Shown here piece by piece: positions 15,815 through 23,013 of a stretch of DNA of 42,696 nucleotides. Within the stretch, counting starts at the first letter, position 1. The number at the start of each line of letters is the position of its first letter. This stretch comes from Nocardia donostiensis (GTDB lineage: Bacteria; Actinomycetota; Actinomycetes; Mycobacteriales; Mycobacteriaceae). A program made the translations under genes and the position numbers. The notes beneath the pieces were generated by a model. The model was not told the origin of the DNA. It saw nothing but the letters and a program-made list of their open reading frames with translations, and ran no database searches. The DNA is taken from assembly GCF_002081715.1 (NCBI RefSeq), contig NZ_MUKP01000041.1, positions 1-42,696 on the forward strand, given 5' to 3'.

Positions 15815-16354
15815 TCAGCGGGGCAGTTTGTCGAGAACCGCCGAGAACTCGCCCGCGAAGCCGAGCTCCTCAGCGATCATGGTGAGTTGTTCGTCCGGGT
15901 ACAGGTCGGTGTCGGCGAGGATCACGCTGAACACCGATTCGGGCAGGCCGAGGTCGGTGAGCACCGCAAGGTCGCCCTCTTCGTACGGTTCGATATCGTC
16001 CAGCTCGTCGGGGTCGATATCGGGGATGTCGATGTTCAACGCTTCCAGCACATCGGCGGCGATGTCGTAGTCGATCGCGGCGGTGGCATCGGAGACCAGC
16101 AGCCGGGTGCCGCTGGGGGCGGGCCGTACCACGACGAAGAATTCGTCGTCGACCGCGATCAGACCGAAAACTGCGCCGGAGCTGCGCAGTGCCTTGAGTT
16201 CGGTTTCGGCGGCGGACAGATTGTTCAACGCTGCCGAGCTCAGTGGCGTGCACCGCCAGTTGCCGTCTTCCCGCACAACGGCCACAGCGAAACCGTCCAC
16301 GTCGCCGTAATCGTCCGACGCCGCCCTGTTCGTGCCCGAGCGCTCAGTTGCCAT
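15815..16354 (-). CDS. tRNA adenosine deaminase-associated protein
   Basis: 179-residue acidic protein of an actinobacterial family found directly upstream of tadA. Recognisable segments are DGFAVAVVREDGNWRC, FFVVVRPAPSGTRLLVSDAT and ADTDLYPDEQLTMIAEELGF. No catalytic motif is apparent. The shared operon and 1-nt spacing suggest a role with TadA, but no activity is established. It diverges from the prephenate dehydrogenase gene with ~58 bp between starts. Confidence 0.88.
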   Translation of the reverse strand: MATERSGTNRAASDDYGDVDGFAVAVVREDGNWRCTPLSSAALNNLSAAETELKALRSSGAVFGLIAVDDEFFVVVRPAPSGTRLLVSDATAAIDYDIAADVLEALNIDIPDIDPDELDDIEPYEEGDLAVLTDLGLPESVFSVILADTDLYPDEQLTMIAEELGFAGEFSAVLDKLPR

Positions 16355-16412
16355 GGCCGCAACGGTAGTCGGCTCTGGGCCGAATGTTGAAGTCGTATGC
16401 GAATCTGGTCCG

Positions 16413-17366
16413 ATGACTGACGACCGGCATGGGCCGCTGTGTGTCCTGGGGATGGGACTTATCGGGGGATCGCTACTGCGGGCAGCGGTTGCGGGGGGTT
16501 ATCCGGCCTGGGGATACAACCGTTCGGCAGCCGGGGTGCAGGCGGCTCGCGGCGACGGTTTCGACGTGACCGACGACCTGGCCGCGGCGCTGTCCAGGGC
16601 CGCAGACAATGCTGCGCTGATCGTCGTCGCTGTGCCCATGCCCGCGGTGGAATCCATGCTGTCGGCGGTCGCGGAATACGCTCCCGGTTGTGCAGTGACC
16701 GATGTGGTGAGTGTGAAGGCGCCGGTGCTGTCGGCGGTGCGCGGACACGGTTTGGGTGACCGCTTCGTGGGCGGGCATCCGATGGCGGGAACGGCGGCGT
16801 CGGGCTGGCCCGCGACCGATCCCGAGCTTTTCCGGGGCGCCGCGTGGGCAGTCGGGGTGGACGAGGGCACCCAGCCGGAGCCCTGGACGCGCGTGGTGCG
16901 GCTGGCGCTGGACTGCGGGGCCACGGTGGTGCCGGTGGTGGCCGAAGAACACGACCGTGCTGTCGCCCGCATCTCGCATCTACCGCATGTGCTGGCCGAA
17001 GCACTGGCCCTGGCCGGGGCGGGGGGTGGAGAACTCGCACTCGGTCTGGCGGCAGGATCGTTCCGCGACGGTACCCGGGTCGCGGGCACTGCCCCCGATC
17101 TGGTGCGTGCCATCTGTGAACCGAACGCCACCGCCCTGCTCGATGTGCTGGATGAAACGCTCACGGTGCTGTCTGCAGCCCGTGATCTTTTGGAAGAAGA
17201 TGGGTCGCTCGCCGATCTCGCCGAGGCCGGTCACGCCGCGCGGGGCCGATACGAAGCGAACGAACGCTGGGAGATCACCGACATCGACCCGGGCGGGCGG
17301 AACTGGCTGGAGCGGTTGCGAACAGCCGGACAGCGCGGCGGAGTGATCACCTGTTTGGCGGGATAA
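16413..17366 (+). CDS. tyrA: Prephenate dehydrogenase
   Basis: Tyrosine-pathway enzyme oxidising prephenate to 4-hydroxyphenylpyruvate with NAD(P). The Rossmann motif GMGLIGGSLL starts near residue 13. The catalytic segment GGHPMAG and the helical dimerisation part with EEHDRAVARISHLPHVLAEAL are typical. ATG 16413 is chosen because the Rossmann fold begins just after it; an upstream in-frame ATG (16332) would overlap the divergent gene. At ~317 residues it is a normal monofunctional TyrA without a fused chorismate mutase or ACT domain. Cytoplasmic. Confidence 0.92.
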   Translation: MTDDRHGPLCVLGMGLIGGSLLRAAVAGGYPAWGYNRSAAGVQAARGDGFDVTDDLAAALSRAADNAALIVVAVPMPAVESMLSAVAEYAPGCAVTDVVSVKAPVLSAVRGHGLGDRFVGGHPMAGTAASGWPATDPELFRGAAWAVGVDEGTQPEPWTRVVRLALDCGATVVPVVAEEHDRAVARISHLPHVLAEALALAGAGGGELALGLAAGSFRDGTRVAGTAPDLVRAICEPNATALLDVLDETLTVLSAARDLLEEDGSLADLAEAGHAARGRYEANERWEITDIDPGGRNWLERLRTAGQRGGVITCLAG

Positions 17367-17425
17367 GTCCCGGCAAGTCCCGAGCATCGAAGTGTTCGCA
17401 GGCAACTGTTCCCCAGAGCGCGGGC

Positions 17426-17593
17426 TCAGCGTAGCCAGCGACGGCGAGAGCGTTGCGGCGGCGGATCGGTAGGGGTGTCGTGTCCGGGACACCATTGTCG
17501 TGGCGGGATCGTGGCGCGGACGGCGTCGATGTGGGCACCGCAGCCGGCCCAGGTGGTTTTGCCGCAGGCGCGGCATGGAACGGGGTAACACAT
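17426..17593 (-). CDS. 55-aa cysteine-rich zinc-ribbon-like protein
   Basis: A very small gene: ATG at 17593, TGA at 17428-17426. The protein opens MCYPVPCRACGKTTWAGCGA and has cysteines at 2, 7, 10, 18 and 35, plus H21 and H38. C7xxC10 with C18, and C35xxH38, could bind one zinc ion. The tail is basic (RSRRRWLR), suggesting nucleic-acid contact. The start overlaps the stop of the upstream truncated gene by 1 nt (TGATG). My impression is that similar short proteins occur in other Nocardia and mycobacteria, but I could not check this. Confidence 0.75.
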   Translation of the reverse strand: MCYPVPCRACGKTTWAGCGAHIDAVRATIPPRQWCPGHDTPTDPPPQRSRRRWLR

Positions 17594-18045
17594 CAGTAGT
17601 CATCCTCGGTGGTGAAGGCGGGCGGCCCTTGATAGGGGCGGTGCAGCGCGGCGAATCCGGGAGTGGTCGCAGCGGTGACCAGTGCGTGCAGCAGTTCGAC
17701 CGCGCGACGCGGGGGCGGTGGTGCGATGAGTACGGGGCCGGAGAAGCCGCGACCGTCGATGGTGATGATAGGGCTGCCGCCGGTGCCGCCGAGCGCTTTT
17801 TGGCTGGCGTGGTGAGCGAGTTCGACTGCGGCATCGTGAGCAGGATCGTCGAGTGCGGCCACCAGGGTGGAGTCGAGTCCGGTCGCGGCGAGCGCGGAGA
17901 TGACGGCAGCATCGGCGTCGGTGTGTGGCCTGTACGGATGCAGACGAGCACCCAGTGCCAGGTACAGCGGTGTGAACACGTCGGGGCCGTGGCGCCGGTC
18001 GGCGGCGGCGAATACCCGCCCGATGCGGTGTGAGCGGGTGATCAT
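17593..18045 (-). pseudogene. Truncated Rv2466c-like DsbA-family protein lacking the active site
   Basis: The ~150-residue product matches, by eye, the C-terminal two thirds of mycothiol-dependent nitroreductases of the Rv2466c type. Aligned parts are AAADRRHGPDVFTPLYLALG, AHHASQKALGGTGGSPIITI and GRGFSGPVLIAPPPP. The family's N-terminal thioredoxin strand with the CPWC motif is absent, and no equivalent is encoded in the 110 bp upstream. Homology stops near ATG 18045, 13 bp from a perfect 14-bp hairpin. The open frame reaches 18171, but that part has no similarity and overlaps the preceding gene. A remnant is most likely; an active helical-domain protein is possible. Confidence 0.65.
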
Positions 18046-18057
18046 CGGCTCGTGGAC

Positions 18058-18088
18058 GCCGTTCCACACTGCCGCAGTGTGGAACGGC
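18058..18088. repeat. Perfect 14-bp inverted repeat at the truncation point
   Basis: GCCGTTCCACACTG (18058-18071) and its exact complement (18075-18088) enclose a 3-nt loop. It has no T-run. It lies between the stop of the glycolipid-binding gene and the first homologous codon of the truncated DsbA-like gene, so it could be a terminator or a scar. Confidence 0.8.
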
Positions 18089-18154
18089 ATTCGGCGGAAT
18101 CGGCGTCGATGCCCGCCGTGCGACCTGCGCCGGGTCCCGAGCAACCGATAACGG

Positions 18155-18817
18155 TCAGATGCGTTGCGCAAGGCCTGGATAGTCGAGGACGAACCCCTCG
18201 GGGTCGACGGTGAGGGTGGCGCTGGACACCGGCGACAGCACGCTGATGCCGTCGCTGGCGCTGCTGTACACGAGGGCGGCTTCCTGGGCCGTCAGCTCGG
18301 GTATGCGCACATAGACCACCGGTATCTCCACGTCTTCCACGGCGTGCTGCATGCTGAACCGGCGGATCGGGAGGGTATTGAAGAACGGGCTCAGCACCAC
18401 ATCCACGTCCCTGGCTCCGCCGAAGGTGGAGCGGATGTGGGTGCCGGGGGCGTCGACCAGCCAGTAGTTCTCTTCGTCCCGTGCGATCGAGGCATGGCGT
18501 TCGCCGCCCGCGGTTGTGCTGCGCAGCGAGAGGCGGGTCGCCGCCCCGTTCTCGTCGGTGACCAGGTCGTAAGAGGCGCTGAACGCCGGATGTTCTGCGC
18601 TTTCCCCGCCGACGATCCGGCCTGCCGCGCGGATACGCTGGCCGTTGATCGTCACGCGGACCGACTCCATCCGGGAGGCATCGTGCGCGCGCCAGGTCAG
18701 CACCGCAGGCCACCCGGAGGGCGCCTCGCGGCTCTGTGTCGACGACGCCTGACGGCTCTGCGTTGTTGACGCCTGACGGCTCTGCGGGCCCGAGCCTTCA
18801 TCGCTCACATGGGTCAC
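18155..18817 (-). CDS. Putative glycolipid-binding protein
   Basis: 220-residue protein of the putative glycolipid-binding family (PF06475). Matching segments are LTWRAHDASRMESVRVTI, SYDLVTDENGAATRLSLR, NYWLVDAPGTHIRSTFGGAR and DVVLSPFFNTLPIRR, ending YPGLAQRI. The N-terminal ~35 residues are a non-conserved tail with three SRQAS-like repeats. There is no signal peptide, so it is probably cytoplasmic. The family fold forms a barrel that may bind a lipid; the ligand is unknown. The gene is divergent from the DNA methyltransferase. Confidence 0.85.
   Translation of the reverse strand: MTHVSDEGSGPQSRQASTTQSRQASSTQSREAPSGWPAVLTWRAHDASRMESVRVTINGQRIRAAGRIVGGESAEHPAFSASYDLVTDENGAATRLSLRSTTAGGERHASIARDEENYWLVDAPGTHIRSTFGGARDVDVVLSPFFNTLPIRRFSMQHAVEDVEIPVVYVRIPELTAQEAALVYSSASDGISVLSPVSSATLTVDPEGFVLDYPGLAQRI
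18720..18788 (-). repeat. 24-bp tandem repeat at the 5' end of the glycolipid-binding gene
   Basis: Units begin at about 18720, 18744 and 18768. GACGCCTGACGGCTCTGCG is identical in the last two; the first is diverged. They encode eight-residue SRQASTTQ-like repeats in the N-terminal tail. Confidence 0.8.
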
Positions 18818-19070
18818 GTATCTACCGTAAGCGACGCGGGTGACAGCCCAGTCGACGCGGCTGCTCTAGATCGGCGCGTGCCGCACCGCGGGCCGACTGC
18901 GTCGAATACGTCCGATCGTCGTTTCCGGTCCGGGCTTTTCCTGGCGCCGCAGCTCGGTACGTGGTCGGCGCGCTATACCTGCGGCCAGGGACCGGCGTGC
19001 GTTGGTACCGGCCAAGACTCGAGTAACCTGCACTTCGGTGGCAGGGCGGGTCGGTGAGGGAAAGGATGTC

Positions 19071-20216
19071 GTGAGCGCGCGAATGGTCGGGCTGTTCGCC
19101 GGGATCGGCGGGCTCGAACTCGGGCTGGCCAGGCAGGGCTGGCACACCGAATTGTTGTGCGAGATCGACTCGGGCGCGCAGGCGGTGCTGGCCGCGCGTT
19201 TTCCCGGGACCGCGCTGTACCCGGATATCACCCGGTTGCGCGCGCTACCCGCAGGGGTCGAACTGGTCGCCGCCGGTTTCCCGTGCCAGGACCTCTCCCA
19301 GGCCGGGCGGACCGCCGGGATCACCGGTACGCGTTCCGGTCTGGTGGACGAAGTGTTCCGGCTGGTCCGGCGTAAACGGGGGCCGCGATGGCTGCTGATC
19401 GAGAACGTCCCGTTTATGCTGCAGCTCGGCCGGGGGGCTGCGATGCGGCATATCACCAGCGCATTGGAGGAATTGGGCTACACGTGGGCCTACCGGGTGG
19501 TGGATGCGCGCTCGTTCGGCCTGCCGCAGCGCCGTAACCGCGTGCTGATGCTGGCGTCGCGTACCGAGGACCCGCGCCCGGTCCTGTTCGGTGAGGACGC
19601 AGGCCCGCGCACTGTCGGCGACCCCGCCCACGATCCATGTGGTTTCTACTGGACCGAGGGGGTGCGTGGGCTCGGCTGGGCGGTGAACGCGGTCCCCACC
19701 CTCAAAGGCGGTTCCGGCCTCGGTATCGCGAGCCCGCCCGCGGTACGGCTGCCGTCCGGCGAGATAGTCACTCCCGGCATCGTGGACGGTGAACGGCTCC
19801 AGGGTTTCGACGCCGGCTGGACCGCGCCCGCGTTGGAGGTTCCCGGTTTCCGGCAGGGTCATCGGTGGAAGCTGGTCGGCAATGCGGTCAGCGTGCGCAT
19901 GGCGGCGTGGGTGGGGGCGCGCCTGGCCGAACCGATCGATGTTGCCGTCGACGAGCGTCCGCTGCCACCCGGCCGCGCCTGGCCGGTCGCCGCGTGGGGC
20001 CACAACAGCCAGGTCTTCCAGATCCCGGTATCGACATGGCCGGTGCACGAACCGTACGAGAACCTGGGCGACTTCCTCACCGACTCGCGACTGTTGTCGG
20101 CGCGCGCCACCGCCGGATTTCTGCGCCGCACCGGTATGGGAACCCTGCGGTTCCCGCCCGGCTTCCTCGAGGATGTGCAGTCCCACCTCGGGCGTATGGG
20201 CGGTTGGGCGGCATGA
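19071..20216 (+). CDS. dcm: DNA (cytosine-5-)-methyltransferase
   Basis: C5-cytosine methyltransferase, 381 residues. Conserved motifs appear in order: I GLFAGIGGLELGL (7-19), IV GFPCQDLSQAG with catalytic C72, VI ENVP with E111, VIII LPQRRNRV, and X KLVGNAVSVRMAAW. About 90 residues follow motif X, an extension seen in actinobacterial members. The variable target-recognition region lies between VIII and X and does not let me name the site. GTG 19071 is chosen for AAAGGA just upstream. The gene overlaps vsr by 4 nt; no restriction endonuclease gene is adjacent. Confidence 0.94.
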   Translation: MSARMVGLFAGIGGLELGLARQGWHTELLCEIDSGAQAVLAARFPGTALYPDITRLRALPAGVELVAAGFPCQDLSQAGRTAGITGTRSGLVDEVFRLVRRKRGPRWLLIENVPFMLQLGRGAAMRHITSALEELGYTWAYRVVDARSFGLPQRRNRVLMLASRTEDPRPVLFGEDAGPRTVGDPAHDPCGFYWTEGVRGLGWAVNAVPTLKGGSGLGIASPPAVRLPSGEIVTPGIVDGERLQGFDAGWTAPALEVPGFRQGHRWKLVGNAVSVRMAAWVGARLAEPIDVAVDERPLPPGRAWPVAAWGHNSQVFQIPVSTWPVHEPYENLGDFLTDSRLLSARATAGFLRRTGMGTLRFPPGFLEDVQSHLGRMGGWAA

Positions 20217-20632
20217 GCGGCAAGGCGTCCCGCCCGGTCACCGACGCCGCGACCAGCGCGCGAATGTCACGGCAACGTCGTTCCGGCACCGCCCCCGAGC
20301 TCGCCCTACGCCGCGAACTACACCGCCGCGGGTTCCGCTATTTTGTCGACCGCGCCCCTATTCGAGGCCAGCGGCGACGAGCCGACCTGGTTTTTCCCCG
20401 GCTGCGTGTCGTCGTCTATGTGGACGGTTGTTTCTGGCACCGCTGCCCGCAGCACGCCACCGATCCCAAGAACAATGCGCAATGGTGGGCGGCCAAGCTG
20501 GCGGGGAACGTGGAACGCGACCGGATGACCGACGCGGCGTTGGCTGCCGCCGGGTGGCGGGTCGTCCGCGTCTGGGAGCATGAGGACCCGGTTGCCGCGG
20601 CAGATCGGGTGCAAAGCGCGCTGGACCGCTGA
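20213..20632 (+). CDS. vsr: Very-short-patch mismatch repair endonuclease
   Basis: Nicks next to T:G mismatches that arise when 5-methylcytosine deaminates. The 139-residue protein has the catalytic D58 in RRADLVFPRLR, the GCFWHRCPQH block (72-81) with zinc and active-site His/Cys, and the KLAGNVERDR helix, all as in E. coli Vsr. ATG 20213 overlaps the methyltransferase stop as ATGA, so the two are translationally coupled. This fits repair of damage caused by the adjacent methylase, whose site should contain the methylated C that Vsr protects. Confidence 0.95.
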   Translation: MSGKASRPVTDAATSARMSRQRRSGTAPELALRRELHRRGFRYFVDRAPIRGQRRRADLVFPRLRVVVYVDGCFWHRCPQHATDPKNNAQWWAAKLAGNVERDRMTDAALAAAGWRVVRVWEHEDPVAAADRVQSALDR

Positions 20633-20698
20633 CCCGGCAGCTGGCCGGTCGGCGAAATCGTTGTGTGCACACCGTTGCGCACTCGCTAGGGTTCCTCT

Positions 20699-21415
20699 GT
20701 GACCAGCGACGCAACCGAAACCACTGATCAGCAGCTCGTCGAGGTGATGGCCGCGACCGAGCGCCTCCTTCGCACGGTGGACACCCTCGACGACGACGCA
20801 CTTCGCGAACTGTCGCTGCTGCCGGGTTGGACGCGCGGACATGTCCTGGCTCATCTGTCGCGTAACGCCGACAGCCTGGTGAATCTGCTGTTGTGGGCGC
20901 GGACCGGTGTCGAAACCCCGCAGTACGCCAGCGCTTTCCTGCGCGATTCCGATATCGAGGAGGGCGCGCCCCGGCCGCTCTCGGAGCAGCGCGCCGATCT
21001 GGTGGAGTCCACCGGTCGACTGGTCGGCTTGGCGCAGACTTTGTCGGTGCAGCAGTGGAACGCCGAGGTCCGCACCAGGCAGGGCAGGCCGATTCCGGCG
21101 TCGCAGATTCCGTGGATGCGGTGGCAAGAACTGGAAATTCATCACGTCGACCTGAACGCCGGCTACTCCCCCAGCGACTGGCCCGCCGATTTCGTCGCGC
21201 GCATCCTGCCTGATGTCGCCGCCGACCTCGGCCGCTCCGTAACCGAATCGTTCGAGATCAGGTCGGTGGACACCGGTTTCACGGCCGTGCTCGGCTCGGG
21301 AACCCCGGAACGCACCATTGCGGCTCCCGCATCCGATCTGCTGGCGTGGCTCATCGGTCGTGGCGCGAGCGCTGATTTCCCGGCGGCGCTGCCCGAGCTC
21401 CCCTCCTGGCGTTGA
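20699..21415 (+). CDS. Mycothiol-dependent maleylpyruvate isomerase-like protein
   Basis: 238 residues. The DinB-like four-helix N-terminal domain carries LPGWTRGHVLAHLSRNADSL, and EIHHVDLNAGY lies further on; together these supply the His/Glu/His metal site known from Corynebacterium maleylpyruvate isomerase. A C-terminal SCP2-like region (ASDLLAWLIGRG) follows. The family isomerises maleylpyruvate using mycothiol in gentisate degradation, but no gentisate genes are nearby, so only a mycothiol-linked metal-dependent reaction is supported. GTG 20699 lies 66 nt after vsr. Confidence 0.85.
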   Translation: MTSDATETTDQQLVEVMAATERLLRTVDTLDDDALRELSLLPGWTRGHVLAHLSRNADSLVNLLLWARTGVETPQYASAFLRDSDIEEGAPRPLSEQRADLVESTGRLVGLAQTLSVQQWNAEVRTRQGRPIPASQIPWMRWQELEIHHVDLNAGYSPSDWPADFVARILPDVAADLGRSVTESFEIRSVDTGFTAVLGSGTPERTIAAPASDLLAWLIGRGASADFPAALPELPSWR

Positions 21416-21485
21416 ACCGCAGGGGCGGCGCTGGGCTCGGGAGTACGGCCGCGGCCCCAGGCCTCCCATCAACCCATTCGAGCTA

Positions 21486-21544
21486 AACCATATGGTTGAC
21501 AAATAATTGGGCAGCGACCTAGTCTTTATTCAACCCAGTAGTTG
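21486..21544 (+). promoter_or_regulatory. Promoter of the ArsR operon with two flanking palindromes
   Basis: TTGACA (21496-21501) is followed 18 nt later by TAGTCT (21520-21525). The perfect palindrome AACCATATGGTT (21486-21497) overlaps the -35. CAAC (21531-21534) and GTTG (21541-21544) form an inverted repeat near the expected transcription start. GGTTG and CAACC half-sites also face each other across the promoter. This layout suits dimer binding by the ArsR protein encoded next. Confidence 0.65.
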
Positions 21545-21554
21545 AGGAAGTTCA

Positions 21555-21923
21555 GTGGACGAGAACTCAGAACAGCTCAACCGCGTATTCGCGGCACTGG
21601 CAGATCCGACTCGGCGAAATCTGGTGTCCCAGCTGGCCCACGCCGACGCAACCGTCGGTGAGCTGGCCAAACCGTACGACATGAGCCTCCAGGCGGTCTC
21701 CAAGCACATCAAGGTGCTCGAGGAGGCGGGACTGGTGACGCGGAGCAAAGACGCCCAGCGTCGGCCCGTCCATCTGGACGCGGAAGTGTTCGACCTGATG
21801 ACGAAGTGGATCGAGCGCTACCGCCGGAAGGCGCAGGAACGCTACCAGCGGCTCGACGCCCTGCTGGACCGTATGACCGACGACAACGAATCGACACCCG
21901 AACGCGCGAAGGACGCATCATGA
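21555..21923 (+). CDS. ArsR family transcriptional repressor
   Basis: 122-residue winged-helix protein. The segments LNRVFAALADPTRRNLVSQL, MSLQAVSKHIKVLEEAGLVT and the wing RSKDAQRRPVHL are typical of ArsR members paired with SRPBCC proteins. It lacks the CVC metal-binding motif of ArsR/SmtB sensors and is therefore unlikely to sense arsenic. GTG 21555 follows AGGAAG. It overlaps the SRPBCC gene by 4 nt. Autoregulation through the upstream palindromes is inferred. Confidence 0.93.
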   Translation: MDENSEQLNRVFAALADPTRRNLVSQLAHADATVGELAKPYDMSLQAVSKHIKVLEEAGLVTRSKDAQRRPVHLDAEVFDLMTKWIERYRRKAQERYQRLDALLDRMTDDNESTPERAKDAS

Positions 21924-22408
21924 CCACAACCCGGCACGACACCGAGATCATCGCGGACGAGAAGGTCCCGACGATCCGGATCATCCGCGAATTCAACGCC
22001 GCCCCCGAGCAGGTGTTCCGCGCCCATGTCGACCCCGAGCTCTATGCCCAGTGGATCGGCCCGCGCGCGATCAGCACGCGGATCACCCGATGGGAGCCGC
22101 ACACCGGCGGCGCGTGGGCCTTCGCCAACGACCAGGACGGCACGGAAATCGCCTCCTTCTACGGCAGCTTCCATGAAGTGCGACCGAACGAACGCATCGT
22201 GTGGACCTTCACCTACGACGGCGAGCCCGACGGGGTCGCCCTGGAGACACTGACGTTCACCGAGCTCGCGCCGGGGCAGACCCGGCTGGAAACGCTCAGC
22301 GTGGTCGCGGACTTCGCAACCCGAGACGGCATGCTGGCCAGCGGGATGAGCACCGGAGTCGAGGAAGGCTACGACAAGCTCGACGAACTGCTCGCGAAAG
22401 GAGCCTGA
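21920..22408 (+). CDS. SRPBCC/AHSA1-like protein
   Basis: 162 residues with a START/Bet v1-like fold of the activator-of-Hsp90 (AHSA1) group. Typical segments are IIREFNAAPEQVFRAHVDPE, YAQWIGPRAI, WEPHTGGAWAF and FHEVRPNERIVWTF. Such proteins form a cavity for a hydrophobic ligand. ATG 21920 overlaps the ArsR stop (ATGA). ArsR plus AHSA1 is a common bacterial pair, in which the regulator is thought to control the binding protein; the ligand is unknown. Confidence 0.92.
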   Translation: MTTTRHDTEIIADEKVPTIRIIREFNAAPEQVFRAHVDPELYAQWIGPRAISTRITRWEPHTGGAWAFANDQDGTEIASFYGSFHEVRPNERIVWTFTYDGEPDGVALETLTFTELAPGQTRLETLSVVADFATRDGMLASGMSTGVEEGYDKLDELLAKGA

Positions 22409-22409
22409 G

Positions 22410-22991
22410 ATGATCTCGGCGACTCCGGTCCCAGCGGTGCAGCACGCCCGTGATGCCGCTCGGTTCACCGCGCTGGTCGAATCAGCGCCCGCCGAGGGCT
22501 GGTCGCGGCCCAGTCCTGTCGTGGAATGGACCGCGCTCGATATCGTGAAGCATCTGATCGAGTGGTCGCGCGGTTTCCTCCACGGCGCGGGGATAGCGTT
22601 GCCTGCGCTGGACGTCGCGACCGACCCCGTATCGGCCTGGAAGCAGCACGTCACCGACATCCAAGCCATTCTCGACGAGCCCGCGGAGCGGGTGCTGAGC
22701 AATCCGCATATCGGCGACAAGCCGGTGGACGTGGCGCTCGACGAGTTCTACACCCCGGATATCTGGATGCATACCTGGGACCTGGCCAAAGCGTTCGGCC
22801 GCGAACCCGATCTGGATGAACAACGGTGCGCCGACGCCCTGGCCGGCATGGCGCCCATGGAACAGATGCTGCGGGACAGCGGACAGTTCGGCCCGGCCGT
22901 GCCCGTCGCCGAGGACGCGTCAGCGCAGGACAAACTGATGGCATTCCTCGGTCGCGATCCAGCCTGGCATTCACCCGATCCCGAACGCTGA
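22410..22991 (+). CDS. TIGR03086-family metal-binding protein (DinB/maleylpyruvate isomerase-like)
   Basis: 193 residues. GWSRPSPVVEWTALDIVKHLIEW and DIWMHTWDLAKAFGR are hallmarks of this DinB-superfamily group and carry the predicted metal-binding histidines. It starts one nucleotide after the SRPBCC stop, so it belongs to the ArsR operon. Members are presumed mycothiol-dependent enzymes, but the reaction is unknown. A second member of the superfamily lies 1 kb upstream (20699-21415). Confidence 0.88.
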   Translation: MISATPVPAVQHARDAARFTALVESAPAEGWSRPSPVVEWTALDIVKHLIEWSRGFLHGAGIALPALDVATDPVSAWKQHVTDIQAILDEPAERVLSNPHIGDKPVDVALDEFYTPDIWMHTWDLAKAFGREPDLDEQRCADALAGMAPMEQMLRDSGQFGPAVPVAEDASAQDKLMAFLGRDPAWHSPDPER

Positions 22992-23013
22992 GGCACCTGC
23001 GTCCGCCGCGTTG

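Noticed and set aside
18046..18160. Minus-strand segment reading LTVIGCSGPGAGRTAGID, resembling the start of metallo-beta-lactamase-fold proteins
   Set aside because: Only about eight residues match, there is no start codon, and the frame stops within 40 codons. Probably chance.
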